A stretch of 64,000 bases of DNA from Bradyrhizobium amphicarpaeae (GTDB lineage Bacteria; Pseudomonadota; Alphaproteobacteria; Rhizobiales; Xanthobacteraceae), in NCBI RefSeq assembly GCF_002266435.3, contig NZ_CP029426.2, positions 3,006,001-3,070,000 on the forward strand, in the 5' to 3' direction. Under the pieces are notes generated by a model, which worked only from the letters and a program-made list of their open reading frames with translations, searched no databases and was not told where the DNA came from. The position numbers and the translations under genes were made by a program. Within the stretch, counting starts at the first letter, position 1. Each line of letters begins with the position of its first letter. Of the stretch, positions 1 to 10,448 are shown in pieces.

Positions 1-1
1 G

Positions 2-211
2 CGTGAGGATGCGCCGTTCAAGGCGCTCGCCGACCGCGCGACTGCGGAGCTCTACGCGAGCCCGGAGATCGAGGTGCTCTACAAGAAATGGCTGCAATCG
101 CCGACGCCGCCGAACGGCCTCAACTACAACGTCCCGATGTCGCCCGCCCTGCGCAACGCCTTCAAGAAGCCGAGCTCGAGCGCAGATCCCGACGTGTATG
201 TGGTGAACTGA
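2..211 (+). CDS. Amino-acid ABC transporter substrate-binding protein, C-terminal fragment
   Basis: The gene enters from the left edge and only about 69 codons remain. They read in frame from base 2 to the TGA at 209-211. The visible tail contains YKKWLQSPTPPNGLNYN, then VPMSPALRNAFKKPS, then a Pro/Asp-rich end. This is the characteristic C-terminus of periplasmic glutamate/aspartate-type binding proteins (GltI/PBP family 3), where a 'K W ... P ... N ... P M S P' segment closes lobe 1. Such proteins deliver polar amino acids to an inner-membrane ABC permease. No partner permease lies to the right, so the rest of the transporter, if linked, lies upstream of the window. Ligand specificity cannot be judged from this piece. 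Confidence 0.75.
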   Translation, partial: REDAPFKALADRATAELYASPEIEVLYKKWLQSPTPPNGLNYNVPMSPALRNAFKKPSSSADPDVYVVN

Positions 212-244
212 GGCGAGGGCGCTCGATCGCGCACTTCGCGCTTC

Positions 245-1456
<1,212 letters not shown>

Positions 1457-1505
1457 CTCTGGTCTCCTTGATCGGCGGACGGTGCGGGCTCCAGCGCGCG
1501 TCGCT

Positions 1506-3131
1506 TCAAGCGACGCGATAGTCCCTGAATTTCTCGCGCAGCGTGGATTTGAGCACCTTGCCCGTGCCGGTCATCGGAAATTCGTCGAGGAATTCGACGG
1601 CGTCCGGCATCCACCAGTTGGCGATTCTCGGGCGCATGTGGTCAAGCAGCGTTTTGCCGTCGACGGTTGCGCCCTTCCTGCGGACGACCAGGAGCAGGGG
1701 ACGTTCCTGCCATTTCTCATGGTTGATCGCGACCACCGCGGCCTGAAGCACATCGGGGTGGGACAAGGCGACGTCCTCGAGCTGGATCGAGGAGATCCAT
1801 TCGCCGCCGGACTTGATGACGTCCTTGGAGCGGTCGGTGAGCGTGACGTGGCCCTGGCTGTCGATCACGGCCATGTCGCCGGTGATCAACCAGCCGTCGC
1901 GGTCGAGACCTTCCTCGAGCTTCATGTAGCCGGAGGCGACCCAGGGACCGCGGGCGCGGAGATGGCCGACGGTCTTGCCATCGCGCGGCAGCTCGTTTCC
2001 GGCGTCATCGACGATACGCAAGGCAGTGCCGAAACAGGCGCGGCCGGAGACCTGGCGCCGGTCGAATTTCTCCTTGTCGCTGAGATGCTCCGAGCCGGGC
2101 CTCAAGCCCGGCATCGAGCAGCCCAGCGCCTCGGTCATGCCCCAGGCCTGTATGTAGTCGATATCGTAGTCACGCTTGAGCTTCTCGACCATGGCGCGCG
2201 GCGGCGCCGAGCCTGACGACAGCGTCGCCCGTAGCGTGGAGAATTTGTTGCCGGTGCGGCCCAGCCAGTCGAGCAGAATGAGCCAGAAGCTCGGCACGCC
2301 CGCCGACAGCGTCACCTTTTCGCCTTCGAGCAATTCATAGAGCTTGTCGGGCTCGTAATTGCGGCCGGGCAGCACCAGCTTCGAGCCGGTATAGGGCGCG
2401 GTGAACGGCATGTTCCAGCCATTGCCGTGGAACAGCGGCGCCATCGGCATCATCACCTCGCGCACGCCTTCGACATGGCCCGGCAGGAAGTCGAAACTGC
2501 TGCAGGTCATGGTCTGCAGGATCGCGGCGCGGTGCGAATAGATCACGCCCTTGGGATTGCCGGTCGTGCCCGAGGTGTAGCAGATGGTGGAGGCGGACTT
2601 TTCGTCGAACTCCGGCCAAGCGAAGCCGGCGTCGTTCTCCTTGTCCAGCAGCTCTTCGTAACAATGCACGTTGGCAAGTTTGGTCTCCGGCATCCGCTCG
2701 CGCGAGGACATCACGACATAGGCCTCGATCGTCTTCAGCTGCGGCGCGATCGCCTCGACGATCGGCAGCGTGGCGCGGTCAATGAACAGCAGGCGGTCTT
2801 CGGCGTGGTTGATGATGTAGACGAGCTGTTCGGGAAACAGCCGTGGGTTGACGGTGTGCAGCACATAGCCCATGCCCGGCGCCGCATAGAACATCTCGAA
2901 ATGACGATGCGTATTCCAGGCCAGCGTGCCGACGCGATCGCCCGGATTCATGCCGAGCCGCTTCAACGCCAGTGCCATGCGCTTGATGCGCGGATGGGCG
3001 TCGGCATAAGTGTAACGATGGACGTCGCCCTCGATCTCGCGCGCGACGATCTCGGCTTCGCCGTGATAGTCCGCGGCATACTGGATCAGGCCGCTGATCA
3101 GAAGCGGCATGTCCATCATCAATCCCTGCAT
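1506..3131 (-). CDS. Long-chain/DmdB-like fatty acyl-CoA synthetase
   Basis: This is an ATP-dependent, AMP-forming CoA ligase of the ANL superfamily (541 residues). The P-loop-like motif [11 protein letters not shown] lies near residues 185-195, the WGMTEALG A5 motif is in the middle, and [20 protein letters not shown] followed by [11 protein letters not shown] forms the hinge and C-terminal A7-A8 motifs. A C-terminal lysine follows in the [13 protein letters not shown] context. The frame stays open to a GTG at 3149, but the ATG at 3131 is preferred because GGAGG lies five bases ahead of it and MQGLM is a common N-terminus in this family. Substrates in the family range from medium-chain fatty acids to methylthiopropionate, and the sequence alone does not decide. 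It is upstream partner of the acyl-CoA dehydrogenase and divergent from the monooxygenase at 3308. Confidence 0.88.
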   Translation of the reverse strand: MQGLMMDMPLLISGLIQYAADYHGEAEIVAREIEGDVHRYTYADAHPRIKRMALALKRLGMNPGDRVGTLAWNTHRHFEMFYAAPGMGYVLHTVNPRLFPEQLVYIINHAEDRLLFIDRATLPIVEAIAPQLKTIEAYVVMSSRERMPETKLANVHCYEELLDKENDAGFAWPEFDEKSASTICYTSGTTGNPKGVIYSHRAAILQTMTCSSFDFLPGHVEGVREVMMPMAPLFHGNGWNMPFTAPYTGSKLVLPGRNYEPDKLYELLEGEKVTLSAGVPSFWLILLDWLGRTGNKFSTLRATLSSGSAPPRAMVEKLKRDYDIDYIQAWGMTEALGCSMPGLRPGSEHLSDKEKFDRRQVSGRACFGTALRIVDDAGNELPRDGKTVGHLRARGPWVASGYMKLEEGLDRDGWLITGDMAVIDSQGHVTLTDRSKDVIKSGGEWISSIQLEDVALSHPDVLQAAVVAINHEKWQERPLLLVVRRKGATVDGKTLLDHMRPRIANWWMPDAVEFLDEFPMTGTGKVLKSTLREKFRDYRVA

Positions 3132-3307
3132 CGTTTCCTCCACGGCCACGTCGTTGCGTGGCGTTGCGCTTGTGATTTGCGCGTGAGGTTAGCGGAACGC
3201 ACCGCGCCGTTCACGCAAAAAACGGGTGATGTGATTGCGTGCGTCGCTTTTTCAGGGCTAATTGGAGATGAGTTGCCGAAGAAGCAGCGTCTCCCTGGAG
3301 GAAATGG

Positions 3308-5161
3308 ATGTCAGCGGAAAGACACAAGACGGGTGCAGCCGGCGAACCTACCGTCGATATTGCCTCGCTCCGTGCGCGCTATCGCGACGAGCGCGATCGC
3401 CGCCTGCGTGCCGAGGGCAAAGCGCAGTATGTCGAGGTGTCAGGCGATTTCGGCCGATACCTCGATGACCCCTGGGCCGATCCCGGCTTTGCGCGCGAAC
3501 CCATCAGTGAAGAGACGGAAGTGCTCGTCGTCGGCGGCGGCTTCGGCGGTCTGCTTTGCGGTGCGCGCTTGCGCGAGGCCGGCATCGACGATTTCCGTAT
3601 CGTGGAAAAGGCTGCGGATTTCGGCGGCACCTGGTACTGGAATCGCTATCCCGGCGCGGCCTGCGATACCGAGAGCTACATCTATCTGCCGCTGCTGGAA
3701 GAGACCGGCTACATGCCGGTGCGCAAATACGCCCGGGCGCCGGAGATCTACGAGCACTCCCGTCGTATCGGCCGCCATTTCGGCCTCTACGATCGCGCGC
3801 TGTTTCAGACCGTCATCGCGCGGATGACATGGCAGGAGCAGGAGGCGCGCTGGCTGGTCGAGACCAGCAGGGGCGATCAGATCCGCGCACGCTTCGTCAT
3901 TCTCGCCGGAGGTCCGCTCAGCCGGCCGAAGCTGCCGGGCATTCCCGGCATCGAGACCTTCAAGGGGCACAGCTTTCATACCAGCCGTTGGGATTACGGC
4001 TACACCGGCGGCAATGCGGATGGTGGTCTGAGCGGACTTGCCGACAAGCGCGTCGGAATCATCGGCACCGGCGCCACCGCCGTGCAATGCGTGCCGCATC
4101 TCGGCCGCTCGGCGAAAGAGCTCTATGTCTTCCAGCGCACGCCGTCCGCGATCGGCGTGCGCGACGACCGGTCGACGGATCAGGACTGGGCGCAGAGCCT
4201 CAAGCCCGGCTGGCAGCGCCAGCGCATGGACAATTTCACCGCGGTGATATCAGGCGAGCCGTTCGAGCGGGACCTGGTGCAGGACGGCTGGACCGGCCTG
4301 CTCGGCGAGATCCTGCTGGCGCCGCGTCGTCAGAAGCAGCCGGTGACTTCCATGGAAGAGGCGCTGAAGGTCATCGAGCAGGCCGACTACCGCAAGATGG
4401 AGGAGATCCGCGCCCGCGTCGATGCGGTGGTCAGGGACACCGCGACCGCGGACGCGCTCAAGCCCTGGTACAAGGCGTTCTGCAAGCGGCCTTGCTTCCA
4501 CGACGAATATCTCGACACCTTCAATCGCCCGAACGTGCATCTGGTCGACACCCAGGGACAGGGCGTCGAGCGTATCACGGAGAATGCCGTCGTGGCCGGC
4601 GGCAAGGCCTACGAGCTCGACTGCCTGATCTACGCCAGCGGTTTCGAGGTCGGCACCGACTACGCCCGCCGCATGGGCTTCGAGGTCCATGGCCGCGACG
4701 GCATGAGCCTGTCCGAGCGCTGGCGGGACGGCGTCAAGACGATGCACGGCTTCTACAGCCGCGGCTTCCCGAACTGCTTCCTGATCGTCACCGTGCAGGC
4801 CGGCCAGAGCGCCAACTTCCCGCACATCATCGACGAGCAGTCGCAGCACATCGCCTATGTGATCGCCGAAGTGCGCAAGCGCAAAGCCCGAACGCTGGAG
4901 CCGACGCTCGCCGCCGAGAACGCCTGGGTCGAGGAGGTCGTCAAGGCTGCGATCGGCCGGCAGACCTATCTCGCCGAATGCACGCCGGGTTACTACAACA
5001 ATGAGGGCGTGTTCGATCCGATCGCGGCAAGAAACAGCCAATATTGGCGCGGGCCGATGGCGTTCCTGCGGCTGCTCGACAAATGGCGGAAGGAAGGCAA
5101 TCTGGAAGGGCTCGAATTGTCCTATGATCGGGCCATGGAGTCGGCGTCTTCCACCGGTTAA
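3308..5161 (+). CDS. Baeyer-Villiger-type flavin monooxygenase
   Basis: The product has 617 residues. An N-terminal Rossmann FAD site GGGFGG lies near residues 76-81, followed by [15 protein letters not shown] (typical of class B monooxygenases). The BVMO fingerprint FxGxxxHxxxWD occurs exactly as [12 protein letters not shown] at about 218-229, and a second Rossmann NADP site GTGATA lies near 253. The C-terminal [11 protein letters not shown] segment is also typical of cyclohexanone/phenylacetone monooxygenase relatives. Such enzymes use NADPH and O2 to convert ketones into esters or lactones. An N-terminal extension of roughly 70 residues precedes the FAD site. GGAGG at 3297-3301 sets the start at 3308. 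It faces away from the CoA ligase/ACAD pair across 176 bases, so the three may serve one degradation route (inference). The natural substrate is unknown. Confidence 0.9.
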   Translation: MSAERHKTGAAGEPTVDIASLRARYRDERDRRLRAEGKAQYVEVSGDFGRYLDDPWADPGFAREPISEETEVLVVGGGFGGLLCGARLREAGIDDFRIVEKAADFGGTWYWNRYPGAACDTESYIYLPLLEETGYMPVRKYARAPEIYEHSRRIGRHFGLYDRALFQTVIARMTWQEQEARWLVETSRGDQIRARFVILAGGPLSRPKLPGIPGIETFKGHSFHTSRWDYGYTGGNADGGLSGLADKRVGIIGTGATAVQCVPHLGRSAKELYVFQRTPSAIGVRDDRSTDQDWAQSLKPGWQRQRMDNFTAVISGEPFERDLVQDGWTGLLGEILLAPRRQKQPVTSMEEALKVIEQADYRKMEEIRARVDAVVRDTATADALKPWYKAFCKRPCFHDEYLDTFNRPNVHLVDTQGQGVERITENAVVAGGKAYELDCLIYASGFEVGTDYARRMGFEVHGRDGMSLSERWRDGVKTMHGFYSRGFPNCFLIVTVQAGQSANFPHIIDEQSQHIAYVIAEVRKRKARTLEPTLAAENAWVEEVVKAAIGRQTYLAECTPGYYNNEGVFDPIAARNSQYWRGPMAFLRLLDKWRKEGNLEGLELSYDRAMESASSTG

Positions 5162-5196
5162 GATGCGCGCCGATCGGTACAGGACGGAGACTTGGT

Positions 5197-6015
5197 ATGA
5201 TCAGGGGCAGGGCTGTTGCGGGAGCGGTTGTTGGCGCGATGGCGCTGCTCGGGTGCCTGGCGCCGGCCGCCGAGGCCGCGCAATGCGGCAGCTCGCCGGC
5301 GGGGTTCGAGGCCTGGAAGCGCGAGTTCAGCGCGGAGGCGCAGGGCAAGGGCATCGGCCAGACCGCGCTCTCGGCCTTGATGCAGACCAACTACGCCAGC
5401 GCCACCATCGCGGCCGACCGCGGCCAGCGGAGCTTTCAGCTGACGCTCGACCAGTTCCTCGCCAAGCGCGGCGCCACCACCATCGTCGCCAAGGGGCGCC
5501 AGCTCAAGCAGTCGCAGGCGGCCTTGTTCGCCTCGATCCAGCAGCGCTATGGCGTCCCGCCCGGACCGCTCCTCGCGATCTGGGGGATGGAGACCGGTTT
5601 CGGCAGCCAGCGCGGCAACCAGAACATGCTGTCGTCGATCGCAACCCTAGCCTATGACTGCCGCCGCCCCGAATTCTTCACCGATCAGCTCTACGCCGCC
5701 CTGAAGCTGGTGGACCGCGGCACACTGTCGGGGGCGACCCGCGGCTCGATGCACGGCGAGGTCGGCCAGACCCAGTTCATGCCCAAGAACATCCTGGCCT
5801 ATGGCACCGGAAATCTCGAAGTTGCCGCCAACGCGCTGAACTCGACGGCGAATTTCCTCAAAGCGCATGGCTGGCGCGCGGGAGCCGGATACCAGCCGGG
5901 CGAACCGAATTTCGCCGCCATCGAGGCTTGGAATGCGGCGGGCGTCTATCAGAAGGCGATCGCGCTGATGGGCCGGCAGATCGACGAGGGCGGCGGGACG
6001 GCGGCGTCGCGCTGA
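5197..6015 (+). CDS. Lytic murein transglycosylase (MltB/SLT_2 family)
   Basis: This is an exported 272-residue enzyme that cleaves peptidoglycan glycan strands to 1,6-anhydro muropeptides. The N-terminus is a signal peptide of about 28 residues. It ends AEAA before QCGSS, but also contains LLGC, so a lipoprotein form is possible. The catalytic Glu is in LLAIWGMETGFGS, and the downstream GEVGQTQFMP, LNSTANFLKAHGW and YQPG motifs are diagnostic of the SLT_2 domain. It lacks the C-terminal peptidoglycan-binding domain found in longer homologues. GGAGA lies six bases ahead of the ATG. It begins 35 bases after the monooxygenase stop, close enough for read-through although the functions are unrelated. 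Confidence 0.88.
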   Translation: MIRGRAVAGAVVGAMALLGCLAPAAEAAQCGSSPAGFEAWKREFSAEAQGKGIGQTALSALMQTNYASATIAADRGQRSFQLTLDQFLAKRGATTIVAKGRQLKQSQAALFASIQQRYGVPPGPLLAIWGMETGFGSQRGNQNMLSSIATLAYDCRRPEFFTDQLYAALKLVDRGTLSGATRGSMHGEVGQTQFMPKNILAYGTGNLEVAANALNSTANFLKAHGWRAGAGYQPGEPNFAAIEAWNAAGVYQKAIALMGRQIDEGGGTAASR

Positions 6016-6155
6016 AGAAACCCCGTCCACGTCGCTCGAAGACGTTCTGCTCAGCAAGGCGTGATGCGCCGACACGAGAAAGTTGTTGCCATCCGGAACC
6101 GACGGCACGAGGTTTGCTTTGATCAGATTCAGGGCTGGGCATGAGGAGACTCAAC

Positions 6156-6377
6156 ATGGCTACCCAGATCGTGATGGACCAGACTGGCGATACGCGCCAC
6201 GAGTTTGATCCTGACAATGCCGAAGCGCTGGCGCGAGCCGAACGGCGCTTTCGGGAGCTGACGGGGGCCGGCTTCACCGCCGCCCTCCGAACCGGACCCG
6301 GCGAAGTCACTCGCGTCAAATCGTTCGACCCGACCGCGCAGGAAACGCTGTTCTATCCTCGCCTGGTCGGCGGTTGA
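6156..6377 (+). CDS. Small conserved hypothetical protein (FDPxxxETxF type)
   Basis: This is a 73-residue soluble protein of unknown function. It has an N-terminal DQTGDTRHEFDP segment, a central RFRELTGAGFTAA helix-like stretch, and a C-terminus KSFDPTAQETLFYPRLVGG. From memory, small proteins with this DHTGD...FDP...RFxELTGxGF...FDPxAxETxFxPxLxGG pattern occur in several Rhizobiales and sometimes in phage-like gene sets; this could not be checked here. The frame extends upstream to an ATG at 6141, but the ATG at 6156 is chosen because AGGAG lies about seven bases before it. It is followed after 12 bases by another small gene on the same strand, so the two probably form one transcript. Confidence 0.6.
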   Translation: MATQIVMDQTGDTRHEFDPDNAEALARAERRFRELTGAGFTAALRTGPGEVTRVKSFDPTAQETLFYPRLVGG

Positions 6378-6389
6378 TCTGAGCTGCTC

Positions 6390-6812
6390 ATGATGACGGC
6401 GGTTTGGCTCCGCGCGCCGGCGCGTGCGCGTCTGCATGCGCTGCGTGAACTCTATCGGCGCTTCTTCGGCGAGAACACGCCGGACGCGCGTGGCCGCCGG
6501 CTGCTGTTCGAATGGCTTTCGCCCGCACAACGCGCACAGTTCGAAGAGCATCGGTATTTCGACGTCATCGGCTGCGACACCGGCAAGACCTATCGCATAC
6601 ATTACGGCACGGCCGCCAACGTCCACGAAATCGACGGCGACGGCCGGGCGATGATGGGATGGTGCTTCGTCCCGTCAGGCTTCCTGGTGCCGGGCGACGT
6701 CATGCTGGCCCAGAAAATCGCGATCGAGACGGACGAAAAAGGCGCGCTCTCGCTCGCCAACCGTTTTCCGCCGGCAACGCATTCCGAGCAGTTCTACCGT
6801 CGGCCTTTCTAG
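6390..6812 (+). CDS. Conserved hypothetical protein, 140 residues
   Basis: No function is recognised. The protein is basic at the N-terminus (WLRAPARARLHALRELYRRFF). It then shows LSPAQRAQFEEHRYFDVIGCDTGKTYRIHYGTAANVHEID, followed by CFVPSGFLVPGDVMLAQKIAIE. The alternation of G-x-T-G-x-x-Y-R-I with P-G-D-V-M-L-A-Q-K is a recurrent pattern in small proteins of Rhizobiales (memory, not searched). It has no signal peptide or membrane segment. Tandem ATGs at 6390 and 6393 are both possible, and the upstream ribosome site is weak (GAG only). It probably shares a transcript with the preceding 73-residue gene, since only 12 bases separate them. Confidence 0.55.
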   Translation: MMTAVWLRAPARARLHALRELYRRFFGENTPDARGRRLLFEWLSPAQRAQFEEHRYFDVIGCDTGKTYRIHYGTAANVHEIDGDGRAMMGWCFVPSGFLVPGDVMLAQKIAIETDEKGALSLANRFPPATHSEQFYRRPF

Positions 6813-6838
6813 CGGCTGAACGGTGAAGCGCGCGGTGC

Positions 6839-6931
6839 TCAGTAATGTGTGGTGCGGTAGGCATCCAGCGCATGCGCCGCGAAGACACCGATGCTGCAGA
6901 GGGCGAGCAGGCCTGAAATCAGCTCGATCAT
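6839..6931 (-). CDS. Tiny membrane protein (30 residues)
   Basis: This short ORF encodes one hydrophobic helix (ISGLLALCSIGVFAAHALDAY) followed by a polar tail. A strong GGGAGG lies seven bases upstream of the ATG at 6931, inside the end of the preceding 27-residue ORF. The ATG overlaps that ORF's stop as ATGA, which is the usual arrangement for translational coupling. Similar single-helix mini-proteins with 'VFxAHAxDAYR' ends are, from memory, scattered in Bradyrhizobium genomes, but this was not searched. Function is unknown; it may be a small membrane-stress or regulatory peptide. Confidence 0.5.
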   Translation of the reverse strand: MIELISGLLALCSIGVFAAHALDAYRTTHY

Positions 6932-7011
6932 AGTTCGTCCTCCCGGTGCGAATGGGCGACGAGGTTGCGGCAGCAGGAATAATCGTAGATCAGGTCGAGG
7001 AGGAATTGCAT
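6928..7011 (-). CDS. Tiny ORF (27 residues) coupled to the 30-residue membrane peptide
   Basis: The complement of 6928-7011 reads as an uninterrupted 27-codon ORF. It starts MQFLLDLIYDYSCCRN and ends in an acidic/basic HSHREDEL tail. The CC pair and aromatic-rich N-terminus suggest an amphipathic peptide. Its TGA overlaps the ATG of the downstream 30-residue ORF by four bases. The ribosome site ahead of 7011 is weak. A perfect 12-bp palindrome lies 35 bases upstream. Being so short, it could still be chance coding or a leader peptide whose translation opens the next start site. Confidence 0.4.
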   Translation of the reverse strand: MQFLLDLIYDYSCCRNLVAHSHREDEL

Positions 7012-7046
7012 GGTGGCCGTCCCTGTATTTATTTTGACAACCACTT

Positions 7047-7058
7047 AGACGGCCGTCT
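7047..7058. promoter_or_regulatory. Palindromic operator-like site (AGACGGCCGTCT)
   Basis: This perfect 12-bp palindrome sits 35 bases upstream of the 27-residue ORF at 7011. The flanks (CTT... and ...GTT) are AT-richer than the surroundings. Palindromes of the form T-A-G-A-C-N4-G-T-C-T-A are common TetR-family operators. No TetR gene is adjacent, so the binding protein would act from elsewhere (inference). Confidence 0.4.
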
Positions 7059-7268
7059 GTTTCAGGCGTGTTTCGTCGCACCGGGAAAGGGGTTTCGCGT
7101 GGAACCCTGGGCTGGTTTGTGCGGCGCAGAGAAGCTACGTCTCATTCCTGGTTAATGTCTTGAGCCGCGCCTTCTGGTGGGGCGATCAAGATGAGGCTCC
7201 CCAGGTAAGGCCTTGCGGCACTCCCGCGGAGGTGGTCATCTCAGCCCGGGAACGCGCTGGAGGCTGAC

Positions 7269-7766
7269 ATGAAACGATATCTTCTCGCCGCTGTGCTGAC
7301 CGCGGGCGCCCTGGGCGCCGGGCCGGCGCTTGCGCAGCAATCCAAGGTCGGCGACTGGACCATCGAAAAGCGCACGCAGGATACGCATTGCAATGCGAGC
7401 CGTGGCTACAAGGACAAGGATGACGAGAACCGCGACTACGTCATTGTGATCACCTATTCCGACAAGGCGATCGTGATCGTGATGATCTACGACGGCTGGG
7501 AGTGGGAGAAGGTCGGCGAGATCCTCCGGGCCGACGTCGGCACCGACGACGCCGACATCATGAAGAAGGCGAAGTGGGAGGTCATGGACAAGACCACCGT
7601 GCGCGGCATCTTCGAGTACGACCAGTCGATGATGGACCGCCTGTCGAAGGCGAGGCGCCTGACGCTCGATTTCGAGGACGATGACGACGACAGTATCGAG
7701 ATGCAGCTTCCGCGTGCTGGCGAAGCGCTGGCGGCGTTGAAGTTCTGCGAGGAGAATCGGAAATAG
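7269..7766 (+). CDS. Secreted hypothetical protein, acidic, 165 residues
   Basis: An N-terminal signal peptide (MKRYLLAAVLTAGALGAGPALAQ) is followed by a mature domain beginning SKVGDWTIEKR. The GDWxI...C pattern at the start and a second Cys near the C-terminus (LKFCEENRK) recall the IalB-like/periplasmic beta-sandwich proteins of Rhizobiales. The protein also contains an unusual acidic run (DFEDDDDDSIEMQ). A probable single disulfide would link the N-terminal HCNAS cysteine to the C-terminal one. GGAGG at 7259-7263 supports the ATG at 7269. It is a monocistronic gene with about 250 non-coding bases upstream. Function unknown. Confidence 0.65.
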   Translation: MKRYLLAAVLTAGALGAGPALAQQSKVGDWTIEKRTQDTHCNASRGYKDKDDENRDYVIVITYSDKAIVIVMIYDGWEWEKVGEILRADVGTDDADIMKKAKWEVMDKTTVRGIFEYDQSMMDRLSKARRLTLDFEDDDDDSIEMQLPRAGEALAALKFCEENRK

Positions 7767-8070
7767 ATTGCCGCTGCCGGCTGTGAAGCCGGCAGGATCT
7801 CCGCAATGAAGTGGGTGGCAGCGAACCCGCGCGTGACTCATCGCACAGAGTACGCGCGCTGTTCGCATTTATCCTAGTCTTTGGCGAAACCGTCCAAGCC
7901 GCACCCTGCGGTTGACGTTACGCAAGGACGATGTTCGAGATTCCAGCATCCGGCTGCAACGTTATTTTCTCGCCGAAGGCCGCAATCGACCGGCCCGTCT
8001 TCTCCGTCAGCTCCCGGATCGCGAGCCGCCCGTCTCGGACGGGCCGCCGGCAAATGGCGTCGTCCGTCCG

Positions 8071-9210
8071 ATGACGATCCATCAGGCAAATCGGTTCTCG
8101 TCTCTCATCGGCGAGATCTACGATGCGGCAGTTGACCCCGCGTTGCGCAGCGGCGCGTTGGAACAGATTTCGCAGTTCGTCGGTGGTTGCGCCGCGATGA
8201 TCCTGTCCAGGGATTCCGCGCGGCTTTCGATCGAGATTCACCAGCATTTTGGAACCGACGCCCGCTTCCGTCAGCTTTATCGCGATCGGTATGTGGAGCT
8301 CGATCCTCTGCTCGACCGTCATCTCACCCTCGCGCCCGAACGGACGATCGGCGTGACCGACATCATGTCCTATGCGGATTTTATCGAGACGAGCTTCCAT
8401 CGCGAGTGGGTGGAACCGCAAGGGGCCATCGACATCGCGACGGTCGCGCTCGAGAAGACCGCCGCCCGCACCACGATCCTGCAGGTGCTGCGTCATCGCT
8501 CCCGCGGAACCGTCGACGAGGCGATGCGCGAACGCATGCGGCTGCTCGCTCCGCACGTCCATCGGTCCCATATTATGGGCCGACAGATCAGGGCACGCTC
8601 CCACACGGTGGACGACCTCGCCGACGTCCTCGACGGATTGAACACGGCGATCTGCCTGCTGGACGCCGACGGCCGGGTCGTCCATGCCAACGCAGCATGC
8701 CGCCAGTTGTTCGCCGACGCTAATTTGCTTGCGATGGTCGGCGACCGGATCGTGGCCCGTAACACCCAGACCGACAAAATATTCCGTGGCCTGTGCGAAA
8801 TCGATGATAGCGCTCGCCGTCGGATCGAGCTTGCGACGTCGACTGATGGGCAGCACTATCTGCTTCATGCCCTTCCGCTGAAGCGGGACCGCAGCTTGGC
8901 GCGGGATGCAGCGGCCACGATGCTCTTCATTCAAAGGGCATCCATGTCGCCAATGCTCGCCACTGCCGCGATTGCAGCGGCCTTCAGGCTGACGCCATCC
9001 GAATTGCGCGTGCTGATGGCAATCGTCGAGATCGGCGGTGTTCCCGACATCGCCGCAAAACTCGGCATCGCCGAAACGACTGTGAAGACGCATCTCGGTC
9101 GCCTGTTCGAGAAGACGGGCGCGGGCAGGCAGGCTGATCTGGTGAAGATCGCCGCCGGCTTTGCCGTTCCATTCGGGCGACGGACGGGCGGCGATGACAG
9201 GGCCGCGTGA
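8071..9210 (+). CDS. LuxR-type HTH transcriptional regulator with PAS-like middle domain (copy 1)
   Basis: The start is set by comparison with the two paralogues at 13648 and 14874. All three begin about ten residues before L-I-x-x-I-Y-D-A, here SSLIGEIYDAAVDP, giving 379 residues; the frame itself stays open to 7912. The architecture is an N-terminal sensor-like region, a PAS-like segment (LNTAICLLDADGRVVHANAAC), and a C-terminal LuxR/GerE HTH (RLTPSELRVLMAIVEIGGVPDIAAKLGIAETTVKTHLGRLFEKT). It lacks the conserved autoinducer-pocket pattern expected of quorum-sensing LuxR proteins, so its ligand is unknown. It is more diverged than the other two copies. The upstream ribosome site is weak. Confidence 0.8.
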   Translation: MTIHQANRFSSLIGEIYDAAVDPALRSGALEQISQFVGGCAAMILSRDSARLSIEIHQHFGTDARFRQLYRDRYVELDPLLDRHLTLAPERTIGVTDIMSYADFIETSFHREWVEPQGAIDIATVALEKTAARTTILQVLRHRSRGTVDEAMRERMRLLAPHVHRSHIMGRQIRARSHTVDDLADVLDGLNTAICLLDADGRVVHANAACRQLFADANLLAMVGDRIVARNTQTDKIFRGLCEIDDSARRRIELATSTDGQHYLLHALPLKRDRSLARDAAATMLFIQRASMSPMLATAAIAAAFRLTPSELRVLMAIVEIGGVPDIAAKLGIAETTVKTHLGRLFEKTGAGRQADLVKIAAGFAVPFGRRTGGDDRAA

Positions 9211-9435
9211 TACGCATTCACGTGCTTCGGTGTTACGCGCCGCGCTCTCAATCCATTGTGATGGGTCGCGATCTCGGGTCCTCCGAACGCAGGACGCCAG
9301 CCATTCGAGACTTTCGTATATCGCGCTTGAAAGAAGAGCAGCGCCCGCCGCACGAACATGCCGCGATGGCATCGAACGCGCGTGTGAGGAAACGACAGCG
9401 TATGGCCGGCCTGCTCGTCGGTTGGAGAGATTGCA

Positions 9436-10410
9436 GTGAGCAGCATGGATGATTTTTCCGTTCTTAACGTTTCGACCAATGAAATTCCTGAAGGCGACCG
9501 CATCTCGGTGCTTCGCGATTTCTATTGTCGCGGGGTGCTGAAGGCAGAGGTCGAGGCAAGGGAAGGAAAGCCGGCCGCGGCGAGCTTCACGTCCCACGTT
9601 ATGCCGGAAGCCCAGTTGCTGATCGGGGGATTGTGCGGAGCGCGGGTCATTCGCACCAAGCAACTGGTGGCCGATGGCGACGACAGTCTTGCCCTGATCG
9701 TGAACAGGTCCGGCGTTCTAGGGATATCCGAGCGAGGACACGATCTGCAGCTCCATGCAGGGGAAGCGGTCCTGACGAGCGCGGAGGACGTCACGACGTT
9801 CGAGCGGCTAAGGCTGGGGATCTGCCTCTCGTTGCGTGTGCCGAGGCGCGTACTGGCGCCGATGATCGTGGACGTCGATGATGCCATGATGCGCGTCATG
9901 CCGGAAAGCTCCACCGGACTCGGTCTGCTGGTCGATTACGCGGTGACGCTGGTGCGGGAGAATGCGTTCGCGATGCCCGAGCTCCGGAAGCTCGGGGTCG
10001 GGCATCTGCATGATCTTCTGGCGATCGTCCTCGGCGCGACCGGTGAGACGCGGGAGCTGGCCGGACGGCGCGGTGTCAAGGCGGCCCGTCTCCAGAAGGC
10101 GAAAGTCTCCATCGCCAACAATTGCTGGCGGCAGGATCTCTCGGTGGCCTCGGTTGCCCAGGAGCTCGGCGTGACGCCGCGCTATCTCCAGCGCCTGTTC
10201 GAGGCCGACGGCAAGACCTTCTCCTCCTTCCTGATCGAGCAGCGCGTCAAGCGGGCGCATCGCATGCTGCGGGAACCCGGATACGCCGGGCGAACGGTGA
10301 GCTCGATCGCCTACGACGTCGGCTTCGGCGATCTCTCTTATTTCAACCGCTGTTTCCGGCGGACCTACAACGCGACGCCGAGCGACGTCAGGAGCGGCGA
10401 GATGCCGTAG
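9436..10410 (+). CDS. AraC-family transcriptional regulator
   Basis: This is a 324-residue regulator with a C-terminal AraC/XylS DNA-binding domain. The first HTH is DLSVASVAQELGVTPRYLQRLFE, and the second helix pair is TVSSIAYDVGFGDLSYFNRCFRRTYNATPSDVR, matching the family signature. The N-terminal 200 residues look like the AraC-binding-like (FeaR/NphR type) domain, with 'GV..I..RG....L..GEAVLTSAED' cupin-like strands. The start is GTG at 9436 with GGAGAG six bases upstream; the ATG at 9445 is too far from that site. It lies between LuxR copy 1 and the autotransporter, so it is a candidate regulator of the cell-surface gene (inference). Confidence 0.85.
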   Translation: MSSMDDFSVLNVSTNEIPEGDRISVLRDFYCRGVLKAEVEAREGKPAAASFTSHVMPEAQLLIGGLCGARVIRTKQLVADGDDSLALIVNRSGVLGISERGHDLQLHAGEAVLTSAEDVTTFERLRLGICLSLRVPRRVLAPMIVDVDDAMMRVMPESSTGLGLLVDYAVTLVRENAFAMPELRKLGVGHLHDLLAIVLGATGETRELAGRRGVKAARLQKAKVSIANNCWRQDLSVASVAQELGVTPRYLQRLFEADGKTFSSFLIEQRVKRAHRMLREPGYAGRTVSSIAYDVGFGDLSYFNRCFRRTYNATPSDVRSGEMP

Positions 10411-10448
10411 CCGTCGCGACTGAATTCAAACCAGTTTCAATCGACTGG

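Noticed and set aside
7090..7150. EcfG-like promoter (GGAAC...)
   Set aside because: GGAACCC is present at 7100 but no CGTT -10 occurs at the required 16-17-base distance.
9211..9435. Small frames between LuxR copy 1 and AraC
   Set aside because: No ribosome site, Arg-rich shadow-type translation, and overlap with the AraC start.
7918..9663. 581-codon minus-strand frame across the LuxR and AraC starts
   Set aside because: It is antisense to well-supported genes, encodes no recognisable family and reflects the high GC third-position bias of the plus-strand gene.
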